A stretch of DNA of 64,000 bases from Pirellulales bacterium. Lineage in GTDB: Bacteria; Planctomycetota; Planctomycetia; Pirellulales; JAEUIK01. How positions within the stretch are numbered: position 1 is the first letter of the stretch; each line of letters begins with the position of its first letter. The stretch lies in the NCBI GenBank assembly GCA_019636335.1, contig JAHBXR010000002.1:393052-457051 (forward strand), written 5' to 3'. Under the pieces are notes generated by a model. That model was given only the letters and a program-made list of their open reading frames with translations, did no database searches and had not been told where the DNA came from. The position numbers and the translations under genes were made by a program. Of this stretch, positions 7,492-16,276 are shown piece after piece.

Positions 7492-9159
7492 CTATTCCGC
7501 CCGGCAGTCGATCTCTTCCGCCCCGTGCAGATAGCTGTCGGCGACGGGGTAATTACGGAAGCGCATCGTGGCGTGCTCGTCGAACCAACGCGCGATCTCG
7601 CGCTCCGCCTCGCGATCGTAGTCCGGCGCTACGTAGAGCGTGCGTCCGGCCAGGGGAGCCCGGATGTCCCCCTCTTCGACGATCACCTGCCCCGCTTTCA
7701 TCACGAGCCGCGGCAAGGAGAACATCACCTCCCGGTTGGCGTGCGGCGTGTAGATCGTGATATCGGCGTCCGCGCCCGGTCCGAGATGCCCCTTGTGCTT
7801 TAAGCCCAACATGCGGGCAGGCGCAGCTCGGGTGATCGTGCAGATCTCTCCCAGCGTGTACTCGCGATCCAGTTCCGCCAGTACGCTGCCGGCGCGGATC
7901 TTGGGGTTCACTTGCGCCAGGGCGTCGCGACGATAGGTGCGGTCCATCAGCAGACGAATGATCTGCGGATAGGCCAGAAACGACGCGCCGTTGGGGTGGT
8001 CGGTGCTCAGCGCGACGCGCCACGGATCGTCCACCAGCAGAAACCATTCGAGACCGATCGCCCATTGCCAGGCGTGGACCAGGCTCTTCTGGCGATACTC
8101 GATCGGCGCGATACCGCAGCCCGCCTCGAGTTCCGTATCGGCACTGAACCACTTGGTGCCGTAGACCTGGTGCAGGTAATAGCCGAGCGGGCCGTCGCCG
8201 GTCATGCTCGTCGTTTCGCCGAACATCACTTGTCCGACGTCGACCGTGATGTTCTGGTGCGCGTTCACGTACTCGGCCAGCTCCTTGACGCGCGAGCCGA
8301 AGGTCGTCTCGTCCCCTTCGCCGCCGGCATAACTGTGGAACTGAATGTGCGTGAGATGGCCGCGGTGACCTTCCAACGCCCGCATCGTTTCGAGCGTCGT
8401 GCTCCAGTTGCCAGGCAAGCCGAGATTATTGGCATGGATGTGAACGGGATGCGGCAGTCGCAATTCATCGGCCGCACGCGCCACCTCGCGCAGGATCGTT
8501 CGCGGCGTGACGTTGAAATGATCGACGACGGTATCGAGCCCCTCGACGTTGCCCGAGGCGTGTTGCTTCCACATTTCGACGCCGCCGGGATTGACCAGCT
8601 TGCAGGCGTAACTTTTCGTGGCGCCGAGCAGCCAGCCGAGGTAAGCGCGCGTGCGCTCGTATTCACCGGCGGCGAGCGACTCCATCACGTAATGGTTGTT
8701 GCCCACCAGGACGAAGAAGCCCTTGTCGAGGCAGGGGGTGTCGGCCAGCTCCTCGTGCGCGTGGCGCGCGAACAGGGGTGGGATCGCCGCGTCGAACGCG
8801 GTGGTGTAACCCAGGCCGGCGTATTTGTAGCCCGTCGCGAACGTGGTGGGAGAACTTCCCAGCAGGCCGCTCAGCGTTCGCTCCGTACGAGGCACGGCGA
8901 CGCCGCGGCGTTTTTCCTCGGGGCGCAGCTTGCGGGCCATGTTCACCTTCGGCCCGGCGATATGACAGTGCATGTCGATGCCCCCCGGCATGACGGCCAT
9001 GCCGCGTGCGTCGATCGTGCGGTCGGCCCGCGTGCTGGGGTCCTGCGGCGCGGCGATGATGCGCCCCTCGCGGATCCAGAGATCGCGTACTTCACCATCG
9101 ATGTTGTTCGCCGGGTCGTAGAGGGTGCCGCCGGCGATCTTGAGCAGCGACGTCGTCAT
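7492..9159 (-). CDS. fwdA: Formylmethanofuran dehydrogenase/formyltransferase-hydrolase subunit A
   Basis: A 555-residue amidohydrolase-fold protein. It handles formylmethanofuran to formate conversion in the tetrahydromethanopterin C1 pathway (FwdA in archaea, FhcA in methylotrophs). Seen: the N-terminal metal motif GGIDMHCHIAG, where the HxH binds zinc, further conserved HIHANNLGLPGN and LTHIQFHSYAGG segments, and DDPWRVALSTDHPNG, typical of the family. The length is normal. ATG at 9159 overlaps the stop of the upstream fwdD-fwdB gene by 4 nt, so the two are cotranslated as one complex. No fwdC is found nearby. Confidence 0.95.
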   Translation of the reverse strand: MTTSLLKIAGGTLYDPANNIDGEVRDLWIREGRIIAAPQDPSTRADRTIDARGMAVMPGGIDMHCHIAGPKVNMARKLRPEEKRRGVAVPRTERTLSGLLGSSPTTFATGYKYAGLGYTTAFDAAIPPLFARHAHEELADTPCLDKGFFVLVGNNHYVMESLAAGEYERTRAYLGWLLGATKSYACKLVNPGGVEMWKQHASGNVEGLDTVVDHFNVTPRTILREVARAADELRLPHPVHIHANNLGLPGNWSTTLETMRALEGHRGHLTHIQFHSYAGGEGDETTFGSRVKELAEYVNAHQNITVDVGQVMFGETTSMTGDGPLGYYLHQVYGTKWFSADTELEAGCGIAPIEYRQKSLVHAWQWAIGLEWFLLVDDPWRVALSTDHPNGASFLAYPQIIRLLMDRTYRRDALAQVNPKIRAGSVLAELDREYTLGEICTITRAAPARMLGLKHKGHLGPGADADITIYTPHANREVMFSLPRLVMKAGQVIVEEGDIRAPLAGRTLYVAPDYDREAEREIARWFDEHATMRFRNYPVADSYLHGAEEIDCRAE

Positions 9160-10901
9160 GGACAGGCCACCTGCCTTGGCTCGGCGCGCCCTTCTTGCAG
9201 GCGACGCTCGAGGCGCACGAGCACCTCGTGATCGCTCGGCAACTTCGACGTGGTGGCGGCACGTAGCGTGAAGGGAACTTCGTCCATGCGATAAACTGTG
9301 CCCCCTGTCTGCACGCCCAAGATCGCGGTACGAAACGAGACGGTTGCCGCGCGCGAGGTCTCCGTCTCGCGAGGATCAAGCACGACGGTGGGAATGCCGC
9401 GCAGGTGCTCGCGTGCCTCGGCGTTGTATTGCGTCAGCGGATCGCCCGAGACGACGAGCGCCGCGTCGACTTCGCGGCGTGCGAGAAGATCGGCCATGGT
9501 GAACTCGCCTGGTCCGAAACGGGGATAACCGCGCGCGTAATTCACCGCGAAGGGAAAACCGCAGCGCCAGGCGAGCACGTTGTCGGCGCCGGTCAGGTTG
9601 CTGTAGCCGCGCATCGGTTTGCAGATGAATCGCGTGTGGCGATTCATGTCGCGCGAGAGGGCCATCATCGCCTCGACGTTCAGATGCTTGCCCCGAGTGG
9701 TCGTCAGGCCCAGGCCGAAGAGAATGACGCCGAAACGTGCGCGGCGCATCTGGGACATCAGCGATTGCCATTCGGCGAGCGAAATGCCCGTGTCGCGTTC
9801 GACCTGCTCGGCGTCGAGCGGTAGATCTTGCGCAAGGGCGCGCAGAGTCCACAGGGCCTCGAAATCACGATGCGGCTTGATGCGCAGGAAGCGATCGACG
9901 GCCTCCGCCGTCGGCGTCCGGCGCACGTCCACCAGCACGGCGGTGCGGCTGCGGCGACCATCGCGGAGAAAATTGCCCGCCGGATCGAGGCTATAGCGCT
10001 CGAAGTGGCGCGGATGACTTTCGGCCGGGTTCCACCCCCAGAAGATCACCAGGTCCGCGCGGTGACGAATCTCGCCCAGCGTGGCCGTCGGCTCGCCGAT
10101 GTTTTGCAGGGCCACGGCCGACGGTCCATGGCAGAGACTGGTCGTCGTATCGAGATTCGCCCCCAGTTGATCGGCCAGCGCGACGGCGGCGCGTTGTGCC
10201 TCGCAGTTCGTGTCGCCCAGGCCGAAGACCACCGGGTAGCGCGAGTCGGCCAGAATGGCGGCGGCCGCGTCGATGGCTTCGTCGAGCGACGCCGGCTTGC
10301 CGCGCACGAGACAGGCCGGCTCGTCGTCGGCCGGCAGTAGTTTTGCCGCGTGCAGGAAGCCGGCGCGGCCAAGCTCGCACGCCCGATCGACGGCGACGAC
10401 CGCGTTCTGCGCCACGTGCAACGTGAGGTCATCACACGTGCAACTGCAGAATGGGCAGACGGCGTCTTCCAGCACCGTGAGTGAGCTCGCGTGTGCGCGC
10501 GGCGAAGTATCAGCAATCGGCGATGTGGCGGCAACTTGCTTCGCATCGCGCGCCGGCGACGAACATCGTTCGAGGCGGACGGCGATCCCCTTGCCGATCG
10601 GCATGCCGGTGGCCTCGGTTTCATCGCCGAGTAAAAGTGCCGAGGCTTCGCCGATGGGGAGGAAAAGCAGGCCCGGCGGCAATTCGTCGTGGGCAACGAC
10701 GGCGACAGAGACTTCACAGACGCCGTGCGAGGAGACGAGCCGCACGCGATCACCCGTGGCGAGCTCGAGTCGCGCGGCGTCCTGGGGCGCGAGGCGCACG
10801 GTCTCCCCCTCGGCAGGATTGCCGAGCGCCAAGACACTACCCGCCACGCCCACGCCGTAGCGCTGTGAATAGCCGACGATCAAGAGGAAACCAACAGGCA
10901 T
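9156..10901 (-). CDS. fwdB: FwdD-FwdB fusion: molybdopterin dinucleotide-binding domain joined to formylmethanofuran dehydrogenase subunit B
   Basis: A 581-residue protein (ATG 10901; a TTG at 10925 in frame is less likely). Residues about 1-115 resemble the separate FwdD subunit: L-A-P-Q-D-A-A-R-L-x-L-A-T-G-D-R-V-R-L, then PPGLLFLPIGEAS, then TGMPIGKG. A low-complexity linker follows. From about residue 155 FwdB begins with the [4Fe-4S] motif CPFCSCTCDD and a later CELG cysteine, and includes SLCHGPS, which carries the active-site Cys position. The normal order in other molybdopterin enzymes is catalytic domain first and dinucleotide-binding domain last, so the order here is reversed. It heads the fwdBA operon, divergent from the ABC/ffsA genes. 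Confidence 0.9.
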   Translation of the reverse strand: MPVGFLLIVGYSQRYGVGVAGSVLALGNPAEGETVRLAPQDAARLELATGDRVRLVSSHGVCEVSVAVVAHDELPPGLLFLPIGEASALLLGDETEATGMPIGKGIAVRLERCSSPARDAKQVAATSPIADTSPRAHASSLTVLEDAVCPFCSCTCDDLTLHVAQNAVVAVDRACELGRAGFLHAAKLLPADDEPACLVRGKPASLDEAIDAAAAILADSRYPVVFGLGDTNCEAQRAAVALADQLGANLDTTTSLCHGPSAVALQNIGEPTATLGEIRHRADLVIFWGWNPAESHPRHFERYSLDPAGNFLRDGRRSRTAVLVDVRRTPTAEAVDRFLRIKPHRDFEALWTLRALAQDLPLDAEQVERDTGISLAEWQSLMSQMRRARFGVILFGLGLTTTRGKHLNVEAMMALSRDMNRHTRFICKPMRGYSNLTGADNVLAWRCGFPFAVNYARGYPRFGPGEFTMADLLARREVDAALVVSGDPLTQYNAEAREHLRGIPTVVLDPRETETSRAATVSFRTAILGVQTGGTVYRMDEVPFTLRAATTSKLPSDHEVLVRLERRLQEGRAEPRQVACP

Positions 10902-11107
10902 GGAAGATCTACGCAGTCGAGGCAAGCCGGCAGGGGTGAATGGGCGCTACTCTATTCTGTACGCTGGCAGGTGTTTAGGCCAGTCGCCGGGCCGCCCAAT
11001 CACCGGCTAGTCGCTGCACGTGTCCTTGTCATTTAGAATGCACGCTCGGCGGGCCGAGGTCTGCCTGGACTTCACGTCGCATCGCGCAAACACGTGTGGG
11101 CAATTGC

Positions 11108-11932
11108 ATGGAACTTGCCAAGGGATCGGTCGACCGTCTGGCAGCGAGGCCGATGATCCGAGTCGTCGACGTGACGCAACACTACGGCGTGCGGCCCGTG
11201 TTGCGCGATCTCAGTCTCGACGTGCAGCCGGGCGAGTTGGTGGTGTTGATGGGACCCAACGGCATGGGCAAGACCACCTTGATGAATGTCATCGGCGGCG
11301 GCTTATCGCCGCAGCGAGGCTACGTCGAGATCGACGGCCAACGCCGCCGCAGCACGGCCGAAGTCGAGCTGGCGATTCGAAAAAAGGTCGTCTACCTGGC
11401 TGACCGACCGTGGCTGCCGATGCGCGCTACCGGACGCGAGATCCTGCTGGCCGTGGGGCGGTTGTACAACGTCGATGCCACGTGGTTGATTGACCACGTG
11501 CAATTGTTGCTCGAACTGTTCGAACTGCACGAGTGTGGCGACTCGCCCCTACGCGATTGCTCGGCCGGACAACAAAAGAAGATCGCGCTTTGTTCCGCAC
11601 TGGTGACCGAGGCGCCCCTCATGCTGCTCGACGAACCGTTTTCTGGCGGTCTCGATCCGGCGGGCCTGCTCGTCATGAAGCGCTTGTTGCGGCAACTTGC
11701 GACGGAAAGGGGCCGCACGATCGTGTTGGCTACCCCGGTGCCGGAACTGGTCGATGAACTAGGCGCGCGGATTGTTCTCCTCGGGGATGGACGCATCGTG
11801 GCCGATGGATCGGCCGAACAACTGCGAACAGAGTCAGGTCGCGAGGGACCTTTGGAGGAAGTGGTGGCGACGATGATCGCGCCGAAGTCGTTCGGAGCGA
11901 TCGAACGATATTTCCAGGAAACGAAGCGATGA
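11108..11932 (+). CDS. ABC transporter ATP-binding protein
   Basis: About 274 residues if ATG 11108 is used; GTG 11096 and ATG 11153 (MIRVVDVTQ) are alternatives. Walker A is GPNGMGKTT, Q-loop/D regions follow, the signature is CSAGQQKK instead of LSGGQ, Walker B is LMLLDEPF, and the H-loop region is reached at the VLATPVPEL segment. The profile is that of an export-type ATPase of the CcmA/ABC-2 kind. Its stop overlaps the next ATG by 4 nt, and that gene encodes its likely membrane partner. It sits between the fwd genes and ffsA, so it may serve methanopterin-pathway physiology, but the substrate is unknown. Confidence 0.88.
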   Translation: MELAKGSVDRLAARPMIRVVDVTQHYGVRPVLRDLSLDVQPGELVVLMGPNGMGKTTLMNVIGGGLSPQRGYVEIDGQRRRSTAEVELAIRKKVVYLADRPWLPMRATGREILLAVGRLYNVDATWLIDHVQLLLELFELHECGDSPLRDCSAGQQKKIALCSALVTEAPLMLLDEPFSGGLDPAGLLVMKRLLRQLATERGRTIVLATPVPELVDELGARIVLLGDGRIVADGSAEQLRTESGREGPLEEVVATMIAPKSFGAIERYFQETKR

Positions 11933-13086
11933 TGAGAAGCTCACCCTGGTTTTTCCATCTCGGCCCCATCGCCTGCTTGGTGCTCGCGTTCTATGTGGTA
12001 GGGTTGCTCGCCATCCATCTGCTACAGGGGAGCCCGTGGCAAGTATGGGGCAATGAGCTAGCGCATGGAGCAGTGCCATTGCTGGTTGTCATCTTGCCGA
12101 TTTATGCGTTCTGGCGCGTTGTTGCCTACCATCCGGCATGGTCGCAGGACTATCGCGACTGGCTGCGCAACACACCCTGGACCAGCGAGCAACCACTGCC
12201 GTTCGGACCGGCGCAGCCTACCTGGCCAGAGCTGGCGGCCTTGCTCGTCATCTTGTTCTTGGCAGGTCTCGTCGAATGGAGCTTGTTTCTGTCTATCTGG
12301 TGCGCCGTGACGGTGGTCTATGTAGGTACTCAGGCGCTGACCGCAACGGCGCGAGGACGGTATGCGTGGGGCTATGCCACCTGGTTTACGGGGTTTGCGC
12401 TCCCTGTCGTCTGGACTTCCCCCTGGTTCGTATTGCTCGTCACCGTCGTCATGCAGGCCATCGGTCGCGGTGCCCTGGCTGCTTCATTGCGTGAGCTGCG
12501 CGCTCAGACAGCACTCACTTGCGAGCAATTGCCATTCTATCGGGCGAATCGTCGGAACCGCGAAGTGTCTCTCGACGGTGCCCTTCTGCCCCTTGGGCCG
12601 CATTTGTCCGAGCACCGTGTCAAGACGCGCGACGCGTGGCTCATTAGTGTGGCAGTTGCCTGGGCTTATTTCGCCATTTCTCTGGCAGCCGCGCGAAATG
12701 GCAATGTCGTAGAAGATGGCTTCTTTCGCACTTTCGTCGTCATATTGGCAGTGGGTGTGATCGTCGTCCGGCTGTGGCGATATGTCGTGACGGGGCTTTG
12801 GCCCCCTATCAGTTATCGTGGTCGACTGGCGACGCGACAGTGGCTTGTGCCGGGCTACGATCGTGTGTTCGCCGCACCACTTCTCGTCTTGGGAATGCTT
12901 TTCGTGGGGATCTATCTCGCCCCTGGAACGACCGTTCGCGATCTCATGACGTTATCAGGTCTCGTTTTCGCGCTGCTGCTGGTGGGGTTGGGAATGGGGC
13001 CCGGCTATCGGGAATGGATGCTTACAGCCCCTGGCAGATTATCTCCCATGCAACCGGATGGAGGAGACACAAGGCAGATACAGTAG
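11929..13086 (+). CDS. Multi-pass membrane protein, likely ABC permease partner
   Basis: A 385-residue hydrophobic protein with about eight membrane segments by eye. The first is near residue 12 (LGPIACLVLAFYVVGLLAI), others lie at about 45, 95, 110, 145, 235, 270 and 310-350. No signature of a known transporter family is visible. It is translationally coupled (ATGA) to the ATPase and is followed 41 nt later by ffsA on the same strand. That makes it the probable transmembrane part of an ABC-2-like exporter, possibly with a half-transporter arrangement. The function is inferred only from context. Confidence 0.8.
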   Translation: MMRSSPWFFHLGPIACLVLAFYVVGLLAIHLLQGSPWQVWGNELAHGAVPLLVVILPIYAFWRVVAYHPAWSQDYRDWLRNTPWTSEQPLPFGPAQPTWPELAALLVILFLAGLVEWSLFLSIWCAVTVVYVGTQALTATARGRYAWGYATWFTGFALPVVWTSPWFVLLVTVVMQAIGRGALAASLRELRAQTALTCEQLPFYRANRRNREVSLDGALLPLGPHLSEHRVKTRDAWLISVAVAWAYFAISLAAARNGNVVEDGFFRTFVVILAVGVIVVRLWRYVVTGLWPPISYRGRLATRQWLVPGYDRVFAAPLLVLGMLFVGIYLAPGTTVRDLMTLSGLVFALLLVGLGMGPGYREWMLTAPGRLSPMQPDGGDTRQIQ

Positions 13087-13127
13087 AATCTCACGGCCTT
13101 GCCCCCTCGTTCTCTCGCCTACGCCTC

Positions 13128-14018
13128 ATGCACATCGGTCCCACGGAGATTGAAGACACTTTTGCCGAGGCCTTCGGCATGAAGTGTACGCGCGTTCTTG
13201 TCACGGCCGATGACGACGAGTGGCTTGAGGCTGCGGTTCGCGCCTCGACCGGGTATGCCTCGTCGGTGATCGGCTGCGATGCGGAAGCTGGCGTCGAGCG
13301 GTTTCTGCCAGCCAAGGAAACGCCCGACGGGCGGCCCGGTGTCTCCCTGCTCTTCTGGGGCTTCTCGACCGAGGCACTGACCAAGGCCGTGCCCCAGCGC
13401 GTCGGCCAATGCCTGATGACCTGCGCGACGACGTCGGTCTTCGACGGGATGCCCGACGCCGAACGCCGCATCCCGCTCGGCAAGCATTTGCGTTATTTCG
13501 GCGACGGATTTCAGAAGAGCAAGGTGATCGCGGGCCGGCGCTACTGGCGCGTGCCGGTGATGGATGGCGAGTTTCTCGTCGAGGAGTCGCTCGGCGCGGT
13601 CGATGGCGTTGGAGGCGGCAATCTGATTCTACAAGCGGTCGATCGCGCGACGGGCACCGCGGCGGCGCGACGCGCCGTGACTGCCATCGCCAAGGTACCG
13701 GGTGCGGTTGCTCCTTTCCCGGGAGGCGTTGTTCGTAGCGGCAGCAAGGTCGGCTCGCGCTACAAGGCCCTGCGCGCCTCGACGAACGAGGCCTTCTGCC
13801 CCACCTTGCGGGGCCGTGTCGATTCCGCGTTGCTCGACGGCGTGAACTGCGCCTACGAGATCGTCATCGACGGCGTCAACGAGACAGCGGTCGCACGAGC
13901 GATGGCCGAGGCGATCCGCGCCGCGGCCGGGCCGGGCGTGCCGCGCATCGGCGCCGCCCACTTCGGCGGCAAACTCGGCAAGTTTCACTTCCACCTGCAC
14001 AAACTGCTGGGTGAGTAG
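13128..14018 (+). CDS. ffsA: Formylmethanofuran:tetrahydromethanopterin formyltransferase
   Basis: A 296-residue protein starting at ATG 13128 (MHIGPTEIEDTFAEAFGMKCTRVLVTA). It transfers the formyl group between methanofuran and H4MPT and corresponds to Ftr or FhcD. The characteristic start MHIGPTEIEDTFAEAF and later CATTSVFDG, GDGFQKSK and a Gly-rich C-terminus (FGGKLGKFHFHLHKLL) are as in the family. The length is usual. It is the third gene of the plus-strand unit (ABC ATPase, permease, ffsA) and functions with the divergent fwdA/fwdB products. Other steps of the pathway (mch, mtdB, fae) are not in the window. Confidence 0.95.
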   Translation: MHIGPTEIEDTFAEAFGMKCTRVLVTADDDEWLEAAVRASTGYASSVIGCDAEAGVERFLPAKETPDGRPGVSLLFWGFSTEALTKAVPQRVGQCLMTCATTSVFDGMPDAERRIPLGKHLRYFGDGFQKSKVIAGRRYWRVPVMDGEFLVEESLGAVDGVGGGNLILQAVDRATGTAAARRAVTAIAKVPGAVAPFPGGVVRSGSKVGSRYKALRASTNEAFCPTLRGRVDSALLDGVNCAYEIVIDGVNETAVARAMAEAIRAAAGPGVPRIGAAHFGGKLGKFHFHLHKLLGE

Positions 14019-14041
14019 CAGACGCCGCTGTGGGTTTGTTG

Positions 14042-14153
14042 CTCCTTCGTCGTGCCGTAGTGCCGTCGTGGTTACTCTCTCGCGTGCTGTCTCCTTCGTC
14101 GTGTTACCAATCGTCGATTTCTTACCACAACGGCACTACGACACGACGAGGAG
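14042..14153. repeat. Long imperfect inverted repeat between ffsA and the PQQ gene
   Basis: Arms at 14042-14071 and 14124-14153 are about 30 nt and nearly complementary (about 3 mismatches, GTCGTGCCGTAGTGCCGT against ACGGCACTACGACACGAC). They enclose 52 nt. The sequence resembles other planctomycete spacer repeats in composition, but no second copy was seen in this window. Confidence 0.7.
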
Positions 14154-14169
14154 TCGGTTGCGTTATTCT

Positions 14170-15534
14170 TCATTCCTCGATGCAGTAAAGCTGCGAGTCG
14201 GTGCGGATGAGTAGTTTGTTGCCCGCGATGGCGGGCGTCGCAAGGCACATCGCCTCTTCGTCGAGCGGGTTCGTGTGCAGCACCTCGAACTCGGGGCCCG
14301 CCTTGACGACCGTCGTCACGCCGAATTCGTTCAGGCAGAAGATCGCGTCGCGGTAGGCCCAGGGCGAAGCGGTGTAGGCCTTGCCGTCGGGAATGCGACG
14401 CTTGCCGTAGGCGATTTCCCCCGTGTTCGCGTCGTAGCAGGCGATGATGCCCGCATCGAGCACAACGTAGATATAGTCGCCATAGGCCAACGGCGAAGGG
14501 TTGTAAGGTGCGGCGGCCTTTTGACGCCAGGCGACGAACTCGCTCGTGTCCGCGCCGGCCACGGGCGTAATGTCCCCCTTGGCTCCCGGCTTCACGGCGA
14601 CCAGTGGCTTCTTGTTTCCCATCACGTGCCCTGACGTGACATAGAGCAGTCCGTGATGCGCAAACGGCGTGGGAATCGCATTGCGCGACATCTCGTTGAG
14701 CTGCCACAGCACGTTGCCGTCGAGATCGTACGACAGCACCTGGCCGGCGCCCGACGCGATCAACTCCGTCCGCTCCGGCGTGCGCCACACGAAGGGGGTG
14801 GCCCAGTTGCTCCCCCTGTCGCGCGCGACGCGCCATTTCTCGGCGCCCGTCTGCTTGTCGAGCGCCGTAATGAAGGACGATTCCTCGTTGTCGTTGAGCA
14901 CGATCAAGGCGTCGTCGGTCAAGGTGGGCGAAGCCCCCGTGCCCCAGCCGTTGGCGGACGGATAGTTGCCAAGATTCTTCGACCAGACCCGGTTGCCCTC
15001 GAAGTCGTAGGCGAAGACGCCGACGTTGCCGAAATAAACGTAGAGCAATTCGCCGTCGGTGACGGGCGTCTCCGAGGCATAAGTGTTCTTCAAGTGAATG
15101 GAACTGGGGGGAGGGCCTTCGTGCGCGGTCTTTTCCCACAACAGCGTGCCATCGGCCAGGTCGAGGCACATCACCTTCCAGCGATGCACAGCCGGGGAGA
15201 TCTCCGGTCGTTCACCACCCAGATAAAGTCCGCGCCGCTGCTTCTCGCCGTCGCCGTCACTCTCGACCGTGGTAAGGAAGACGCGATCGCCCCACACGAT
15301 GGGCGACGCCCAGCCCCGGCCGGGAATGGCCTGCTTCCAACGCACATTCTCCGTGGCGCTCCATTTCAGCGGCAGCGTGCCTGCTTCCACCGCGCCGGTC
15401 GCATGCGGCCCCCGAAACTGCGGCCAATCGCTCGAGCTCGGCGCGGCGGCCAACACGGCGCGCGCCGAAACACCAACCGCCAGGATACTCAACAGCAGGG
15501 CAACTCGTATCGCTCGTGGCATGGCGAATGTCAT
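14170..15534 (-). CDS. PQQ-like beta-propeller protein (secreted)
   Basis: A 454-residue protein with a clear Sec signal peptide (residues about 8-30, ending ARAVLAAA). The mature part starts with SDWPQFRGPHATGAV and carries propeller blades (GWASPIVWGDRVFLTT, SGHVMGNKKPLV, DANTGEIAYGKRRI and others). The same WPxxRGP start occurs in the paralogue at 2136-3572, and in planctomycete PQQ-like proteins generally. No active-site residue can be assigned. It is probably periplasmic. It is monocistronic. Confidence 0.9.
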   Translation of the reverse strand: MTFAMPRAIRVALLLSILAVGVSARAVLAAAPSSSDWPQFRGPHATGAVEAGTLPLKWSATENVRWKQAIPGRGWASPIVWGDRVFLTTVESDGDGEKQRRGLYLGGERPEISPAVHRWKVMCLDLADGTLLWEKTAHEGPPPSSIHLKNTYASETPVTDGELLYVYFGNVGVFAYDFEGNRVWSKNLGNYPSANGWGTGASPTLTDDALIVLNDNEESSFITALDKQTGAEKWRVARDRGSNWATPFVWRTPERTELIASGAGQVLSYDLDGNVLWQLNEMSRNAIPTPFAHHGLLYVTSGHVMGNKKPLVAVKPGAKGDITPVAGADTSEFVAWRQKAAAPYNPSPLAYGDYIYVVLDAGIIACYDANTGEIAYGKRRIPDGKAYTASPWAYRDAIFCLNEFGVTTVVKAGPEFEVLHTNPLDEEAMCLATPAIAGNKLLIRTDSQLYCIEE

Positions 15535-15573
15535 GGATGGCTAACCGCAAAAGATATGGTTGGCTTCTCAATT

Positions 15574-15639
15574 CCTTCGCGCCCTTGGCGTCTTCGCGGT
15601 AATCATTCTTTTACCGCGAAGACGCCAAGGGCGCGAAGG
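15574..15639. repeat. Perfect 29-nt inverted repeat with 8-nt loop
   Basis: Arms 15574-15602 and 15611-15639 are exact reverse complements (CCTTCGCGCCCTTGGCGTC ... ). It is related to the GCGAAGACGCCAAGGGCGCGAAGG type repeat known from many bacteria. It lies between two minus-strand genes and may also stop transcription. An ORF reading through it (the SRPWRLRG type) is an artefact of this repeat. Confidence 0.85.
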
Positions 15640-15680
15640 GACAGAAGATTTGGAGTACGATCGTTCGATTCGTTGAGTAG

Positions 15681-16142
15681 TTACCGATTCTGCGCGTTCC
15701 AGGTTTCGCGGAAACGCATGTAGTAGCGCTGAACCTCCGCCACGCAACTCTGGCCGGTCGGCGATTTTTGCCGGCAACAGGCCTCGGCCGTTTTCGACTT
15801 GTCGACCACCCCACGCACCCGGGTCACCACCCCCTCGCGAACGTCCTGCTCGATGTCGTCGGTGGTAAGACCAAAGCAGGGGCAGACCGGCGCGGTCGGG
15901 TCTTTGGGATAAGCGGGGAATCGCAGCCGATCGACGGGTACCACGCGCTCGAAGGCGTCGAAGTAGGCCACCTCGCAGCGGGGATAAGGACAGTAAAAGG
16001 CGCTCTCCGCGACCGCCGTGCGCCCCTCTGCGCCCAATTGGGCGGCCAGCGTCTCCGGCCCCACCGCCAGGCCGGGCGAATCGCACTGCGGGCAGCGGCA
16101 CGCGGCGGTTTCGTCGGGTTCGCGGACAAAGGCCTTGTTCAT
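15681..16142 (-). CDS. Putative [2Fe-2S]-binding metallochaperone-like protein
   Basis: About 153 residues from ATG 16142; the frame stays open upstream to 16205, with further ATGs at 16154 and 16151. The N-terminal half has a CxC-CxxC pair (ACRCPQCDSPG) and a later YCPYPRCEVAYFDA segment, suggesting metal binding. The C-terminal half resembles a BFD/CopZ-type [2Fe-2S] domain: CPCFGLTTDDIEQDVREG, then CCRQKS and a final C (GQSC). The pattern corresponds to what is annotated as 'iron-sulfur cluster-binding metallochaperone' and is near copper-handling proteins in other genomes, but no copper gene is nearby here. Exact partner unknown. Confidence 0.72.
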   Translation of the reverse strand: MNKAFVREPDETAACRCPQCDSPGLAVGPETLAAQLGAEGRTAVAESAFYCPYPRCEVAYFDAFERVVPVDRLRFPAYPKDPTAPVCPCFGLTTDDIEQDVREGVVTRVRGVVDKSKTAEACCRQKSPTGQSCVAEVQRYYMRFRETWNAQNR

Positions 16143-16276
16143 GCTCCTCATCATACGTCGCCGACAGGAGATAGCGAAATTGCCCGATTTCGGCCCAGAT
16201 CCCATAATAGAAACAGACTCACCGCGCGCCGCGTAGGAAGTGCTGACGAGAATTGCTCCCCCGAGGGAAGTCTGGC

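Noticed and set aside
14653..15723. 356-codon plus-strand frame ending in SRPWRLRG and RRDRRFG
   Set aside because: Shadow of the PQQ gene that runs through the inverted repeat at 15574-15639, a known source of false ORFs.
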